Positions 9,401 through 16,680 of a DNA stretch of 64,000 nt are shown here, piece by piece. Position 1 is the first letter of the stretch. The number at the start of each line of letters is the position of its first letter. Source of the DNA: Pedobacter sp. Bi126 (lineage in GTDB: Bacteria > Bacteroidota > Bacteroidia > Sphingobacteriales > Sphingobacteriaceae); the NCBI RefSeq assembly GCF_918698245.1, contig NZ_CAKKMS010000004.1:372001-436000 (forward strand), written 5' to 3'. The position numbers and the translations under genes are program-made. The notes beneath the pieces were generated by a model. It had not been told where the DNA came from. It saw only the letters and a program-made list of their open reading frames with translations, and did no database searches.

Positions 9401-9847
9401 GGTAATGTATGGATCATCCATATCTACCCAATAGCCCATTTTTTCGGTCAATTCGTTCCACACATCAGTGTAACGCATTACTGTTTTTTTACAGGCTTCG
9501 TTATAGTCTTCAATAGAAATAGTTTTACCAATATCCTCTTTGGTAATCCCTAATTCCTTTTCAGTTCCAAGCTCAACAGGTAGGCCATGCGTATCCCAGC
9601 CAGCTTTTCTTTTTACCTGATAACCCTTAATTGTTTTATAGCGGCAAAAAATATCCTTAATTGCACGCGCCATTACGTGGTGGATCCCCGGCATGCCATT
9701 GGCAGACGGTGGCCCTTCGTAAAAAGTAAACGGATTAGATTTAGGACGGGAAGAAATACTTTTTTCAAAGATATTTTCCTTTTTCCAAAAATCCAGTATT
9801 TCTTGCCCTATTTTGGCAAGTTCCAATTGTTTAAATTCGCTATACAT
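6446..9847 (-). CDS. ileS: Isoleucyl-tRNA synthetase
   Basis: A class Ia aminoacyl-tRNA synthetase that charges tRNA-Ile. The 1133-aa protein begins MYSEFKQLELAKIG at the ATG at 9847; a TTG codon one position upstream is in frame but less likely. The HIGH-type motif is GIHH at residues 54-57 (PSANGMPGIHHVMARA), the editing domain (CP1) contains TTPWTLPSNTAL and the GTGIVHTAPTFG loop, the catalytic KMSKS equivalent is KMSKR near residue 680, and an anticodon-binding domain with a long C-terminal extension follows. The GMPGIHH form and the length of more than 1100 residues are typical of the long, eukaryote-like IleS type common in Bacteroidota. It is probably the first gene of an ileS/dksA-like/lspA transcript. 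Confidence 0.97.
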   Translation of the reverse strand: MYSEFKQLELAKIGQEILDFWKKENIFEKSISSRPKSNPFTFYEGPPSANGMPGIHHVMARAIKDIFCRYKTIKGYQVKRKAGWDTHGLPVELGTEKELGITKEDIGKTISIEDYNEACKKTVMRYTDVWNELTEKMGYWVDMDDPYITYKSKYMESVWWLLKQIYDKGLIYKGYTIQPYSPKAGTGLSSHEVNQPGAYRDVTDTTIVAQFKAIADTLPPFLQTFGDIYLMAWTTTPWTLPSNTALTVGPKIDYVLVKTFNQYTFLPTNVILAKNLVGKQFSKIFFESNEVEDFTNFKAGDKKIPYQILAECKGSELVGIRYEQLLTYALPYQNPENAFRVISGDFVTTEDGTGIVHTAPTFGADDAKVAKEAIPEVPPMLVLDENDTPVPLVDLQGKFTKHVGPFAGKYVKNEYYNAGEAPEKSVDVEIAILLKEENKAFKVEKYVHSYPHSWRTDEPLLYYPLDSWFIKVTDVKDRMFDLNETINWKPKSTGEGRFGNWLKNANDWNLSRSRYWGIPLPIWRTEDKKEEVLIGSVEELYNAIEKSITAGFQKENPFKGFEIGNMSEENYDLIDLHKNVVDKIVLVSPSGKPMSRESDLIDVWFDSGAMPYAQWHYPFENKETIDGNEDFPADFIAEGVDQTRGWFYTLHAISTLVFDKVAYKNVVSNGLVLDKNGQKMSKRLGNAADPFQTINEYGADATRWYMISNANPWDNLKFDIDGIAEVRRKFFGTLYNTYAFFALYANIDKFEIDKNNLSKVEERTELDRWILSLLQTLINEVDGSYNTYEPTKATRAIQAFVDEHLSNWYIRLSRRRFWKGEMTDDKRAAYETLYTCLETLAQLMSPVAPFFADWLYRNLTITDAHAEQSVHLTLWKEADQSLIDTDLNERMVYAQDISSMVLSLRKKSGINVRQPLEKILIPSLSGDFEQKISKVADYILSETNVKHIEFITDTHGIVKKKLKPNFKSLGKKVGKEMSLVKEALENSNQDDIQRLENDGFIIVVGNNGEEFTINLNDDVEVFAEDIPGWQVTNLGSLTVALDVTISEELKQEGISRELVNRIQNLRKELNFEVTDRIKVSLQNDNLVAGAVAKNKDYICAEILADEFELTDTVNNANKIVIDDVELSISVTKI

Positions 9848-9877
9848 CAATCAAGTACCTCAAAAAATTAAAGGTTG

Positions 9878-9885
9878 CAAAGTTA
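9878..9885 (-). promoter_or_regulatory. Bacteroidota -7 element for ileS
   Basis: On the minus strand this reads TAACTTTG, matching TAnnTTTG and followed by C, about 30 bp before the ileS ATG. No clear TTTG -33 element at the expected spacing was found, so this is a partial match. Confidence 0.45.
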
Positions 9886-9931
9886 ACAGAATTGACTGAA
9901 TTTTGGTAGTTTTGATGTAAATACTTTTAAT

Positions 9932-10120
9932 GTGAAATTATTTAATATCGGGCTTACATTGATGATTGTTGCCGTAATTGCCTTGCCAATTGTTGCGGTA
10001 ATAAACCCTTCAGACCGGGATTTTGTACTTTATGCTTTTTATTTCTGTGGCTTGCTCGAACTAATCGGGCTTATTTTTGTTTTAATCCATATTGTAACAC
10101 TAAAAAGAAAGAACCCATGA
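9932..10120 (+). CDS. Small two-helix membrane protein
   Basis: A 62-aa protein with two hydrophobic helices (about residues 5-23 and 31-56) and a short charged tail (KRKNP). The start is GTG, because the ATG two bases earlier is immediately followed by a stop. It runs divergently from ileS and overlaps the next gene by four bases (ATGA), so the two small membrane proteins are translationally coupled and may work together. No family is recognised. Confidence 0.7.
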   Translation: MKLFNIGLTLMIVAVIALPIVAVINPSDRDFVLYAFYFCGLLELIGLIFVLIHIVTLKRKNP

Positions 10121-10389
10121 TTAAGCTCTTAAAATTGCAGAAAGCCGTTTTCATCCTCATAGCTGGCGTACTTTCTTTTATCGCCTATAAAATTTTAGAT
10201 GCAAATGAGGTAAAAGGAAGTATCTATTTACAGATGCTGGCCGGCGTACTCATCATCATTGGTGCATTATGGTTGTTATATCCAATTTTATTCGCCAAAA
10301 AAGATAATGATGGCAATGCCGAAATCATTACCGACCCAACGGTCGAAGTTCCGGTAGATGAAGAGGATCAAAAGCCTGCAGCTGAATAA
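10117..10389 (+). CDS. Small two-helix membrane protein with acidic tail
   Basis: A 90-aa protein with two membrane helices (about residues 8-26 and 37-58) and a soluble, acidic C-terminus rich in Asp/Glu (VEVPVDEEDQKPAAE). It overlaps the preceding small membrane gene by four bases. The sequence gives no function; the coupling suggests that the pair forms a small membrane complex. Confidence 0.7.
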   Translation: MIKLLKLQKAVFILIAGVLSFIAYKILDANEVKGSIYLQMLAGVLIIIGALWLLYPILFAKKDNDGNAEIITDPTVEVPVDEEDQKPAAE

Positions 10390-10403
10390 ATCTTACCCTC
10401 ATA

Positions 10404-10430
10404 GCCGGTTTAAACCCAAGGCCATGAAAA
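10404..10430. repeat. Copy of the 'tttaaacccaaggccatga' motif
   Basis: The run GGTTTAAACCCAAGGCCATG recurs near-identically at 16690-16711 and, with changes, at 16912-16934. It is intergenic here, just after the small membrane gene pair. Confidence 0.5.
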
Positions 10431-10499
10431 AAATAAAATCCACGTAGGGGTAAATTTCTTGTGAGTTGTATTAGCTCTAAATAACAAATAGAGATAACT

Positions 10500-11165
10500 A
10501 TGATTCCTGCATTAATTATTTGGCTCTGCAAGAAATATTTTGCTCCAAAAACCTACAAAACATTCTCTTCCAAAAGCCTAATCAATCCAAAAAGTGTTGC
10601 TTCGGTGCTCTTTCTTGTCTGTTCATTTTCATCAGCTTTTGCACAGCAAAGTAAATTTAACATCAAGCGTAATGGAGAAGTAATCGGCCAGATGTATTTT
10701 CAGCAAAAAGACGATGGCGATAATGTTTACCTAAAAATAACTTCGAAAGTACAAACCCGTTTTGTTTTCAAAATTGATGTGGAAACAGAGGATATAGCAC
10801 ATTTTAAAAATGGCAAACTCCTCAGCTCAAATGTAAATCGGGTAGTAAATGGCAATGCAAAAGAGGCTAAGAAAACAAGTTGGATAAATAATGTTTACCA
10901 GCTTAAAACAGGCGATAAAACCAGTACAATAAATCAGCCCATCAGTTATAATATGATGCTACTGTATACCAAAGAGCCTGTTAATATCCCCGAAATTTAT
11001 TCTGACAACTTTCAGTGTTTTATTCCCATTCAGAAAAACGGGGCACATCAGTATCGGATCAATCTTCCCGATGGGAATTATAACGATTACCATTTCGAAA
11101 ACGGAATATGTAAACTGGTAGTTGTAAATCACTCTTTGTACACCATTAGAATGGAAAGGGTTTAA
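10500..11165 (+). CDS. Secreted protein of unknown function (DUF6134-like)
   Basis: A 221-aa protein whose hydrophobic segment SVASVLFLVCSFSSAFAQ (about residues 32-49) looks like a signal peptide with an extended N-region; initiation could be further in, but no internal ATG precedes the hydrophobic core, so the ATG at 10500 is kept. The mature part is beta-rich (FNIKRNGEVIGQMYFQQ..., VYLKITSKVQTRF) and resembles Bacteroidota DUF6134-type periplasmic proteins; that assignment is from memory and tentative. It ends one base before the downstream SDR gene, so they are probably co-transcribed. Confidence 0.6.
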   Translation: MIPALIIWLCKKYFAPKTYKTFSSKSLINPKSVASVLFLVCSFSSAFAQQSKFNIKRNGEVIGQMYFQQKDDGDNVYLKITSKVQTRFVFKIDVETEDIAHFKNGKLLSSNVNRVVNGNAKEAKKTSWINNVYQLKTGDKTSTINQPISYNMMLLYTKEPVNIPEIYSDNFQCFIPIQKNGAHQYRINLPDGNYNDYHFENGICKLVVVNHSLYTIRMERV

Positions 11166-11166
11166 T

Positions 11167-12171
11167 ATGGAAACAGTTGCAAATAAGTGCCTGAGGGTTT
11201 TGGTTACGGGTGCATCTGGTTTTATCGGCCGGAAGTTAAGTTTTACCCTTGCAGAAATGGGCTATGATGTAGTGGCACTTTGCAGAAATGTTAAGCATCC
11301 CTTTCTTATTCAGCACCGAAATATCCAGTTTGTAAAAGGCGATGTTTTGGATCCTGAAAGTTTAGAAAACGCAATGAAAGATTGTTATCAGGTTTACCAT
11401 ACGGCGGCGATGGCCAAAATGTGGTGCCGGAATGAGCAGGATTTTTACGATGTGAATGTAATTGGAACAAGAAATGTGCTTAGCTGTGCATTAAAATTGG
11501 GTGTAGAAAAGGTTGTGCATACCTCAACTTGCGGGGTGTGGGGGCCAACACTAAATCTGCCGGTTTCAGAAAACGATCCAAGAGCAGTCGGCTTCCCAAT
11601 TAGCTATGAACGCACAAAATACCTTGCTGAATTAGAGGTGAAAGAATTTGTAAAAAAGGGATTGGAAGTGGTAATTGTAAACCCATCAAGAGTATATGGC
11701 GATGGACCAATAACTGATAGTAATACGGTGAGTAAAATGGTTACAGGTTATATAAATGGTACATGGCATTTTATTCCGGGCGATGGAAAAGCAATTGCCA
11801 ATTATGCTTTTGTAGATGATGTGGTAGATGGACATATTGCGGCGATGCAAAATGGCAGGAATGGCGAACGGTATATTTTGGGTGGAGTTGATATTTCTTT
11901 TAATAGTTTTTTCGGCACACTAAGGCAGATCACTGGTAAAAAAAGAAGTTTGTATAAAGTCCCGGTAGGCATTATTAAAGCTTATAGTTTGCTGGAGGCT
12001 TTAAAATCGAAACTTTTTAACCTTACCCCGTTTTTTCTTCCAGAATTTGCCGATAGGTTAAAATGTAATCAGCAATATTCGAGCAATAAAGCCATTGCCG
12101 AACTAAATTATCGGATAACACCTTTTGCAATTGGTTTAAGAAAAACCATTAATCACTTTAAACATAATTAG
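11167..12171 (+). CDS. NAD(P)-dependent epimerase/dehydratase (extended SDR)
   Basis: A 334-aa Rossmann-fold enzyme. The dinucleotide-binding motif TGASGFIG lies at residues 14-21, the catalytic tyrosine and lysine are in YERTKYLAE, and STCGVWG supplies the preceding serine region. The overall pattern (VNPSRVYGDG, YAFVDDVVDGHIAA) is closest to the dihydroflavonol reductase / 3-beta-hydroxysteroid dehydrogenase-like group. The substrate is not evident. It starts one base after the upstream secreted-protein gene and is separated from the next SDR gene by a REP-like hairpin cluster. The two adjacent SDR enzymes may act in one lipid or isoprenoid modification pathway (inference). Confidence 0.85.
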   Translation: METVANKCLRVLVTGASGFIGRKLSFTLAEMGYDVVALCRNVKHPFLIQHRNIQFVKGDVLDPESLENAMKDCYQVYHTAAMAKMWCRNEQDFYDVNVIGTRNVLSCALKLGVEKVVHTSTCGVWGPTLNLPVSENDPRAVGFPISYERTKYLAELEVKEFVKKGLEVVIVNPSRVYGDGPITDSNTVSKMVTGYINGTWHFIPGDGKAIANYAFVDDVVDGHIAAMQNGRNGERYILGGVDISFNSFFGTLRQITGKKRSLYKVPVGIIKAYSLLEALKSKLFNLTPFFLPEFADRLKCNQQYSSNKAIAELNYRITPFAIGLRKTINHFKHN

Positions 12172-12175
12172 AGAT

Positions 12176-12293
12176 TATCGTCCTCGTTTGCAACGAGGAT
12201 GCAAGAGAATGTCGATTGTATCGACTTTTATAACTCTATATTCCACATTGCAAATGTGGATCTCAACCATCCTCGTTGCAAACGAGGACGATA
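12176..12293. repeat. REP-like element: perfect 26-bp inverted repeat enclosing further hairpins
   Basis: 12176-12201 and 12268-12293 are exact reverse complements. Each arm is itself a hairpin (CCTCGTTTGCAACGAGG). Between them lie a hairpin GTCGATTGTATCGAC (12211-12225) and TCCACATTGCAAATGTGGA (12242-12260), which keeps the same TTGCAA centre. The whole element fills the gap between two SDR genes. This architecture resembles REP/BIME elements mobilised by RAYT (Y1) transposases; none is encoded in the window. Confidence 0.85.
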
Positions 12294-12305
12294 TAAAATA
12301 TAAAA

Positions 12306-13097
12306 ATGAAACAATTAACAGTATTAATTACAGGAGCAAGCGAGGGCTTGGGCAAATCTTTCGCTATCGAATCGGCCAAACGTGGTTTAGGTTTGGTATT
12401 GGTTTCGCTACCAAATAGTGGGCTGGAACATTTAGCAAATTACCTGCGTGTAAACTTTAACAGTAAGGTGTTTTGTATTGAAATAGATTTGACCAAAAAT
12501 ACCTCCGCAAGCGAAATTTTTGAAAAGGTAAGCGCTCATAACATCGGGGTAAATGTTTTGATCAATAATGCTGGTTTAGGGAACTGGAGTTGGTTTGAAG
12601 ATAAAAATGTCGATTTTTACAGAACACAGATCGACCTCAACATTACCAATACGGTGTTGCTTACTCGATTGTTTTTAAACCATATCGATAAAAGTACAGC
12701 AAGCTATATTTTAAATGTTGGCAGTTTAGGCGGACATTTTATCGTTCCAAAAAAACAGGTTTACGGGGCAACCAAATCCTTTATCGGTTATTTTACCCGT
12801 TGTTTGCAACTCGAATTGAGCGGTACAAACGTGCATATTAGTTTACTTAGCCCTGGCGGTATTAATACGAAACCCGAGCTGTTGGTAATGAACAATGAAT
12901 TAAAGGGGTTTGCAAAAGCGACGATTTTAGAGGCCGATTACGTTGCCAAAACAGCAATGGATGGCATGCTGAAAGGCAAGAAAGAAATTATACCAGGTTT
13001 TGCAAACCGTTTTTTGGTGGTGTTGGATAAAATTATACCTGGCTTTTTAAAAGAAATTATAATTAGGCGTAAATTGAAATCGATTTTAACAACATAG
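12306..13097 (+). CDS. Short-chain dehydrogenase/reductase
   Basis: A 263-aa classical SDR. The cofactor motif TGASEGLG is at residues 9-16, the structural NNAG is in VLINNAGLGNW, and the catalytic tetrad includes the Ser of NVGSLGG and Tyr/Lys of VYGATKSF, followed by LLSPGGINT. The C-terminal part is hydrophobic and basic (FLVVLDKIIPGFLKEIIIRRKL), which may give membrane association, as in SDRs acting on fatty or sterol-like substrates. It starts 13 bp after the REP-like element. Substrate unknown. Confidence 0.88.
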   Translation: MKQLTVLITGASEGLGKSFAIESAKRGLGLVLVSLPNSGLEHLANYLRVNFNSKVFCIEIDLTKNTSASEIFEKVSAHNIGVNVLINNAGLGNWSWFEDKNVDFYRTQIDLNITNTVLLTRLFLNHIDKSTASYILNVGSLGGHFIVPKKQVYGATKSFIGYFTRCLQLELSGTNVHISLLSPGGINTKPELLVMNNELKGFAKATILEADYVAKTAMDGMLKGKKEIIPGFANRFLVVLDKIIPGFLKEIIIRRKLKSILTT

Positions 13098-13109
13098 ACT
13101 TAATCATCA

Positions 13110-13263
13110 CCACAGATAAAAATGATGGACACAGATAGCGTTTTGTGCTAAAAAGATGTTGGCTTAAACAAAGCGTTGGTCAGTCTCAGGTTAGTCGAAG
13201 ACGCTTTCGCTGAGTTATGTAAATGACTAACCCGCATCCGTGTTTATCAGTGTCTATCTGTGG
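13110..13263. repeat. Inverted 'ccacagata/tatctgtgg' repeat before the sigma gene
   Basis: CCACAGATA (13110-13118) and TATCTGTGG (13255-13263) bracket related sequence (GATGGACACAGATA near 13124, TATCAGTGTCTATCTG near 13245). The right arm overlaps the GTG assumed as the start codon of the sigma factor. Confidence 0.55.
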
Positions 13264-13862
13264 TTAATATAAAAATAGAAACATCATTAACGGGCTTGGA
13301 AAGTAACGACACCAATCTTATCGGATTAATTAAAAGCGGTAATAAGCAGGCTTTCGACGAAGTGTTTTTAAAGCATTTCAAAAGCCTGCATGCCTATGCT
13401 TTTGCGATAATTAAAGAAAAAGATGATGCCGAAGAAATTGTTCAAAATGTGTTTGTACGCATCTGGACGAAAAGAGCGCAACTTAAAACAGATGGATTTT
13501 TAAAACCATTTCTTTATCGTTCGGTACACAACGAGAGTTTAAATTATTTGAAACATCAAAAAGTGAGATCGAATTTTAACGTTCATTATGCCGATGCTGT
13601 GAAAAACGATACAGGAAACTTAAATACAGAGATCATGGCAACAGAACTGGAAAAGAATATCCATTCGGCGATAAATGAGCTGCCCGAAAAATGCAGAAAT
13701 GTATTTCAGTTGAGCCGGTTCGACCAGATGAAATATCAGGAAATTGCCGATGCATTAAATATTTCTATCAAAACGGTAGAAAACCAGATGGGGAAGGCCT
13801 TAAAGATTTTGCGCCTTAGGGTGGTAGATTTTTTGATTCTCATTTTTATTTTATTGAAATAA
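13260..13862 (+). CDS. ECF-type RNA polymerase sigma-70 factor (Bacteroidota expansion family)
   Basis: A 200-aa sigma factor with region 2 at about residues 30-95 (AFDEVFLKHFKSLHAYAFAIIKEKDDAEEIVQNVFVRIWTKR) and region 4 at about 135-190 (LPEKCRNVFQLSRFDQMKYQEIADALNISIKTVENQMGKAL). It is followed four bases after its stop by a FecR-type anti-sigma factor, as in most such Bacteroidota cassettes. The start is uncertain: the frame has no ATG, and the GTG at 13260 lies inside an inverted-repeat arm; an in-frame TTG at 13296 (LESNDTNLIGL) is an alternative. The expected target is its own operon, including the STN-domain protein two genes on. Confidence 0.92.
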   Translation: MVNIKIETSLTGLESNDTNLIGLIKSGNKQAFDEVFLKHFKSLHAYAFAIIKEKDDAEEIVQNVFVRIWTKRAQLKTDGFLKPFLYRSVHNESLNYLKHQKVRSNFNVHYADAVKNDTGNLNTEIMATELEKNIHSAINELPEKCRNVFQLSRFDQMKYQEIADALNISIKTVENQMGKALKILRLRVVDFLILIFILLK

Positions 13863-13866
13863 GTTC

Positions 13867-14817
13867 ATGGATAAAAACTATATACCTATTAATGATGATT
13901 TACTTGCAAAATACTTGCTTGGAGAGGCTACTGTGCCCGAAAGTGAGCAGGTTGAAGCATGGGCAGCATCAAATCCAGATCACCTGAAACAGTTAGAAGA
14001 TTTCAGGATGATACTAGAGAAAAGCAAACTGCAGATTGATCCCGAAATTGATGAATATCAGGCTTTAGATCGGTTAAATACCCGTTTAGAAACCGAAAAA
14101 AAAACGATCAGCTATACATTTGTTTTGCGTTGGGTGGCTGTGGTATTTATATTTTTTAGTGCTGGCTTATTTTTCTACAACAATTTAATCGGCAATAAAA
14201 TAAATGTAAATAGTGGCGGAAATACTTTAACACAAATGTTGCCTGATGGTTCTATTGCAATTTTGAATAAACAATCTGAACTTTCTTTCGTGGGCGGGTT
14301 TTTTAATAAAACCCGCAACGTTAAATTAAAGGGCGAAGCTTTTTTTAAAGTAAGCGCCGATAAGTCGAAACCATTTATCATTCGTGTTAATGATGTTCAG
14401 GTAACTGTTGTAGGCACCGCGTTTAATGTGAAAAGCGATGGGACAGCTGTTGTGGTAATTGTAGAAAGCGGGATCGTTAAGGTGAACAACCGAAATGACA
14501 GTGTGCGTTTAACCGCTGGAGAGAAAGTAGAAGTAAGTCAAAATCAGCGGCATTTATCTAAAGGAGAAAATCAGGGTAAGTTGTATAATTACTATTATTC
14601 GAATGAATTGGTTTGTGATGGCACACCGCTTAGCGAATTAGTTGCCGCACTTAATCAAAAATTTAAATCCAATATCGTTATTGTAAATCCTGAATTAAAG
14701 GCGCTTCCAATTAGCACAACTTTTAAAGATGAATCGCTTAAAGAAATCTTGAATGTGATTGCCGAAACTTTTAAAATAAAAGTTGAGTACGGGCAAGGTA
14801 TAATTAAACTTAAATAA
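13867..14817 (+). CDS. FecR family anti-sigma factor
   Basis: A 316-aa single-pass inner-membrane protein that would hold the upstream ECF sigma factor and receive a periplasmic signal. The N-terminal cytoplasmic sigma-binding part is about 1-80 (DDLLAKYLLGEATVPESEQVEAW), the membrane helix is about 84-104, the FecR domain about 115-210 (LPDGSIAILNKQSELSF, GEAFFKV, TVVGTAFNVK), and a C-terminal DUF4974-type domain about 245-313. In the standard model the DUF4974/FecR part contacts the STN domain of a TonB receptor. Here the next gene, starting six bases after this stop, carries an STN domain but is not a standard TonB-dependent receptor. Confidence 0.94.
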   Translation: MDKNYIPINDDLLAKYLLGEATVPESEQVEAWAASNPDHLKQLEDFRMILEKSKLQIDPEIDEYQALDRLNTRLETEKKTISYTFVLRWVAVVFIFFSAGLFFYNNLIGNKINVNSGGNTLTQMLPDGSIAILNKQSELSFVGGFFNKTRNVKLKGEAFFKVSADKSKPFIIRVNDVQVTVVGTAFNVKSDGTAVVVIVESGIVKVNNRNDSVRLTAGEKVEVSQNQRHLSKGENQGKLYNYYYSNELVCDGTPLSELVAALNQKFKSNIVIVNPELKALPISTTFKDESLKEILNVIAETFKIKVEYGQGIIKLK

Positions 14818-14823
14818 AAACCA

Positions 14824-16680
14824 ATGCGTACGCTCAAAATAACTGTTATTTTTCTCCTCTTTTTTAGTCCCTTGATAAAAGCACAATCCAATCTATCCAG
14901 AAATATTTCACTCAATATCGAGCAGCAGAAACTAAGTTCAGTACTGGCGATGATAGAGGAGAAAGGCGGATTCAGGTTTTCTTACAACAGTAATATATTA
15001 CCTGTAGATAGTTTGATCAGTATCCGCGAAGACAACTTAAATATTGCCGAAACACTGGATAAAATTTTAAATCACAGGTTCGAATACCGCCAATCGGGCA
15101 ATTTTGTGATTATCCGGTATGCACCGCTCGAACTGGTGTTGCTGGTTAACGAATCTGTTGGTAATGCCGAACTTTATACCATTACGGGCCAGATTGTAGA
15201 TAAACAGACCAATAAACCACTCCAGGATGCCAGTATTTACGAGCGAAACCTATTGGTTTCTGAAATATCGGATGGGAACGGTTATTTTTCGATGCGGTTA
15301 AAAAACATTACGCGGCCTATATCGCTAACGGTAAGTAAAGAAAATTATAAGTCTACCCTTACCCATTTTCTGGCAGAGGTGAACATTACCAATAAAAAAG
15401 AAAATCCAAGCGAAAGGTTTATCAGCGGAAATTTGGGCGATGTAGAAAATACCTGGCTGGGCAATACTTTGGTTACCGCACAACAAAAAATCCAATCGAT
15501 CAATATCGGTGGTTTTATCTCAAAAGCCCCGTTTCAGTTTTCGCTTATTCCTAGTTTAAATTCCCATGGCTCATTGAGCGGTCAGGTGGTGAATAAATTT
15601 TCACTTAATGTTATTGGTGCTTATAGCGCAGGAGTAGATGGCGGAGAAATTGGTTTTGTTTTCAATATTAACAAAAGTAATGTGCAGTATTTTCAGTTTG
15701 CTGGAGCCTTTAATTTAGTTGGGGGGGGTGTTCGTGGAGCGCAGATTGCTGGCCTGTTTAATTATGTAATCGGCGATGTTCGGGCGGCTCAGATTGCCTT
15801 GGCTTATAACCGCGTAGGTAAGAGTTTCGAGGGTTTCCAAGTAGGTGGAATTTATAATCATGTTAATCAAGATGTGAAAGGCATTCAACTTTCCTTAGGT
15901 CTTAATACCATAGGCGGAACCTTAAAGGGTTGGCAAACAGGTGCGTTAAACCTGGTTAATGAAGAGACGAAGGGTGTTCAGATTGGAATTGGTGGTAACA
16001 TAGTAGCTGGTAGAACAAGTGGAATACAAGTTGGAGGGATTGCCAATATCAACAAAGAAAGCAGTGGCGTAAATCTTGCGGTGCTCACCAATTTTACCGG
16101 ACAAACTGCTAGTGGATTGCAAATTGGAGCAATTAATTATGCCAAAAACCTAAAAGGAGCCCAAGTTGGGGTATTAAATGTTTCAAATGAAAATGATGGT
16201 TATTCAATCGGGCTGATCAATATTGCTTTAAAAGGTTATCATAAATTTAGCTTCAGCACCAATGAAAGCACTACTTTTAATGTGGCTTATAAAGGTGGCA
16301 GCAAACGTTTATACAATATATTAATGTTTGGAACGAACAAAAAATCAGCTGAAAAAATATATACCGGCGGCTTAGGTTTTGGCAAGGAAATTAATCTTTT
16401 TAAAAGTGTTTCACTAAATCCTGAAATAAGTAGCCAATATGTTTACCAAGGGAGCTGGGATTACCTCAATCTGCTGAATAAATTTGAGCTGCCAATAAAC
16501 ATCCGTTTAAATAAATGGTTAGCCATACAGGGCGGTCCATCGGTTAATGTGTATTACACCAAACAAAACACCAAAATTGGTGAATTTGGTTTGTTGCAGG
16601 AAAAACATAAAGATTTCTCTTTTAACAATTCGAGGTATACAGGTTGGTTAGGTTGGAATGTAGGGTTGACGATTTGGTAA
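14824..16680 (+). CDS. STN + carboxypeptidase-regulatory-like protein with Gly-x-Gln...Asn repeats
   Basis: A 618-aa exported protein. Order: signal peptide 1-20; STN (secretin/TonB short N-terminal) domain about 28-95 (ISLNIEQQKLSSVLAMIEEKGGFRFSY); a carboxypeptidase regulatory-like beta-sandwich about 118-190 (ITGQIVDKQTNKPLQDASIY); then from about residue 285 to 470 some eleven repeats of 14-16 residues of the form G-x-Q-[IVL]-x-G-x-x-N (e.g. GAQIAGLFNYVIGDVR, GFQVGGIYNHVNQDVK, GIQVGGIANINKESS), resembling the LA_2272-type surface repeat; then a beta-rich C-terminus. There is no TonB plug or SusC-type barrel. As third gene of the sigma/anti-sigma unit it probably senses or is controlled by that system. 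A G8 tract (15721-15728) lies inside the frame. Confidence 0.85.
   Translation: MRTLKITVIFLLFFSPLIKAQSNLSRNISLNIEQQKLSSVLAMIEEKGGFRFSYNSNILPVDSLISIREDNLNIAETLDKILNHRFEYRQSGNFVIIRYAPLELVLLVNESVGNAELYTITGQIVDKQTNKPLQDASIYERNLLVSEISDGNGYFSMRLKNITRPISLTVSKENYKSTLTHFLAEVNITNKKENPSERFISGNLGDVENTWLGNTLVTAQQKIQSINIGGFISKAPFQFSLIPSLNSHGSLSGQVVNKFSLNVIGAYSAGVDGGEIGFVFNINKSNVQYFQFAGAFNLVGGGVRGAQIAGLFNYVIGDVRAAQIALAYNRVGKSFEGFQVGGIYNHVNQDVKGIQLSLGLNTIGGTLKGWQTGALNLVNEETKGVQIGIGGNIVAGRTSGIQVGGIANINKESSGVNLAVLTNFTGQTASGLQIGAINYAKNLKGAQVGVLNVSNENDGYSIGLINIALKGYHKFSFSTNESTTFNVAYKGGSKRLYNILMFGTNKKSAEKIYTGGLGFGKEINLFKSVSLNPEISSQYVYQGSWDYLNLLNKFELPINIRLNKWLAIQGGPSVNVYYTKQNTKIGEFGLLQEKHKDFSFNNSRYTGWLGWNVGLTIW
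15721..15728 (+). repeat. G8 homopolymer inside the STN-repeat gene
   Basis: Eight consecutive G residues encode part of the run LVGGGVR at about residues 298-304. A gain or loss of one base would truncate the surface-repeat region. This is a possible slipped-strand phase-variation site. Confidence 0.8.
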
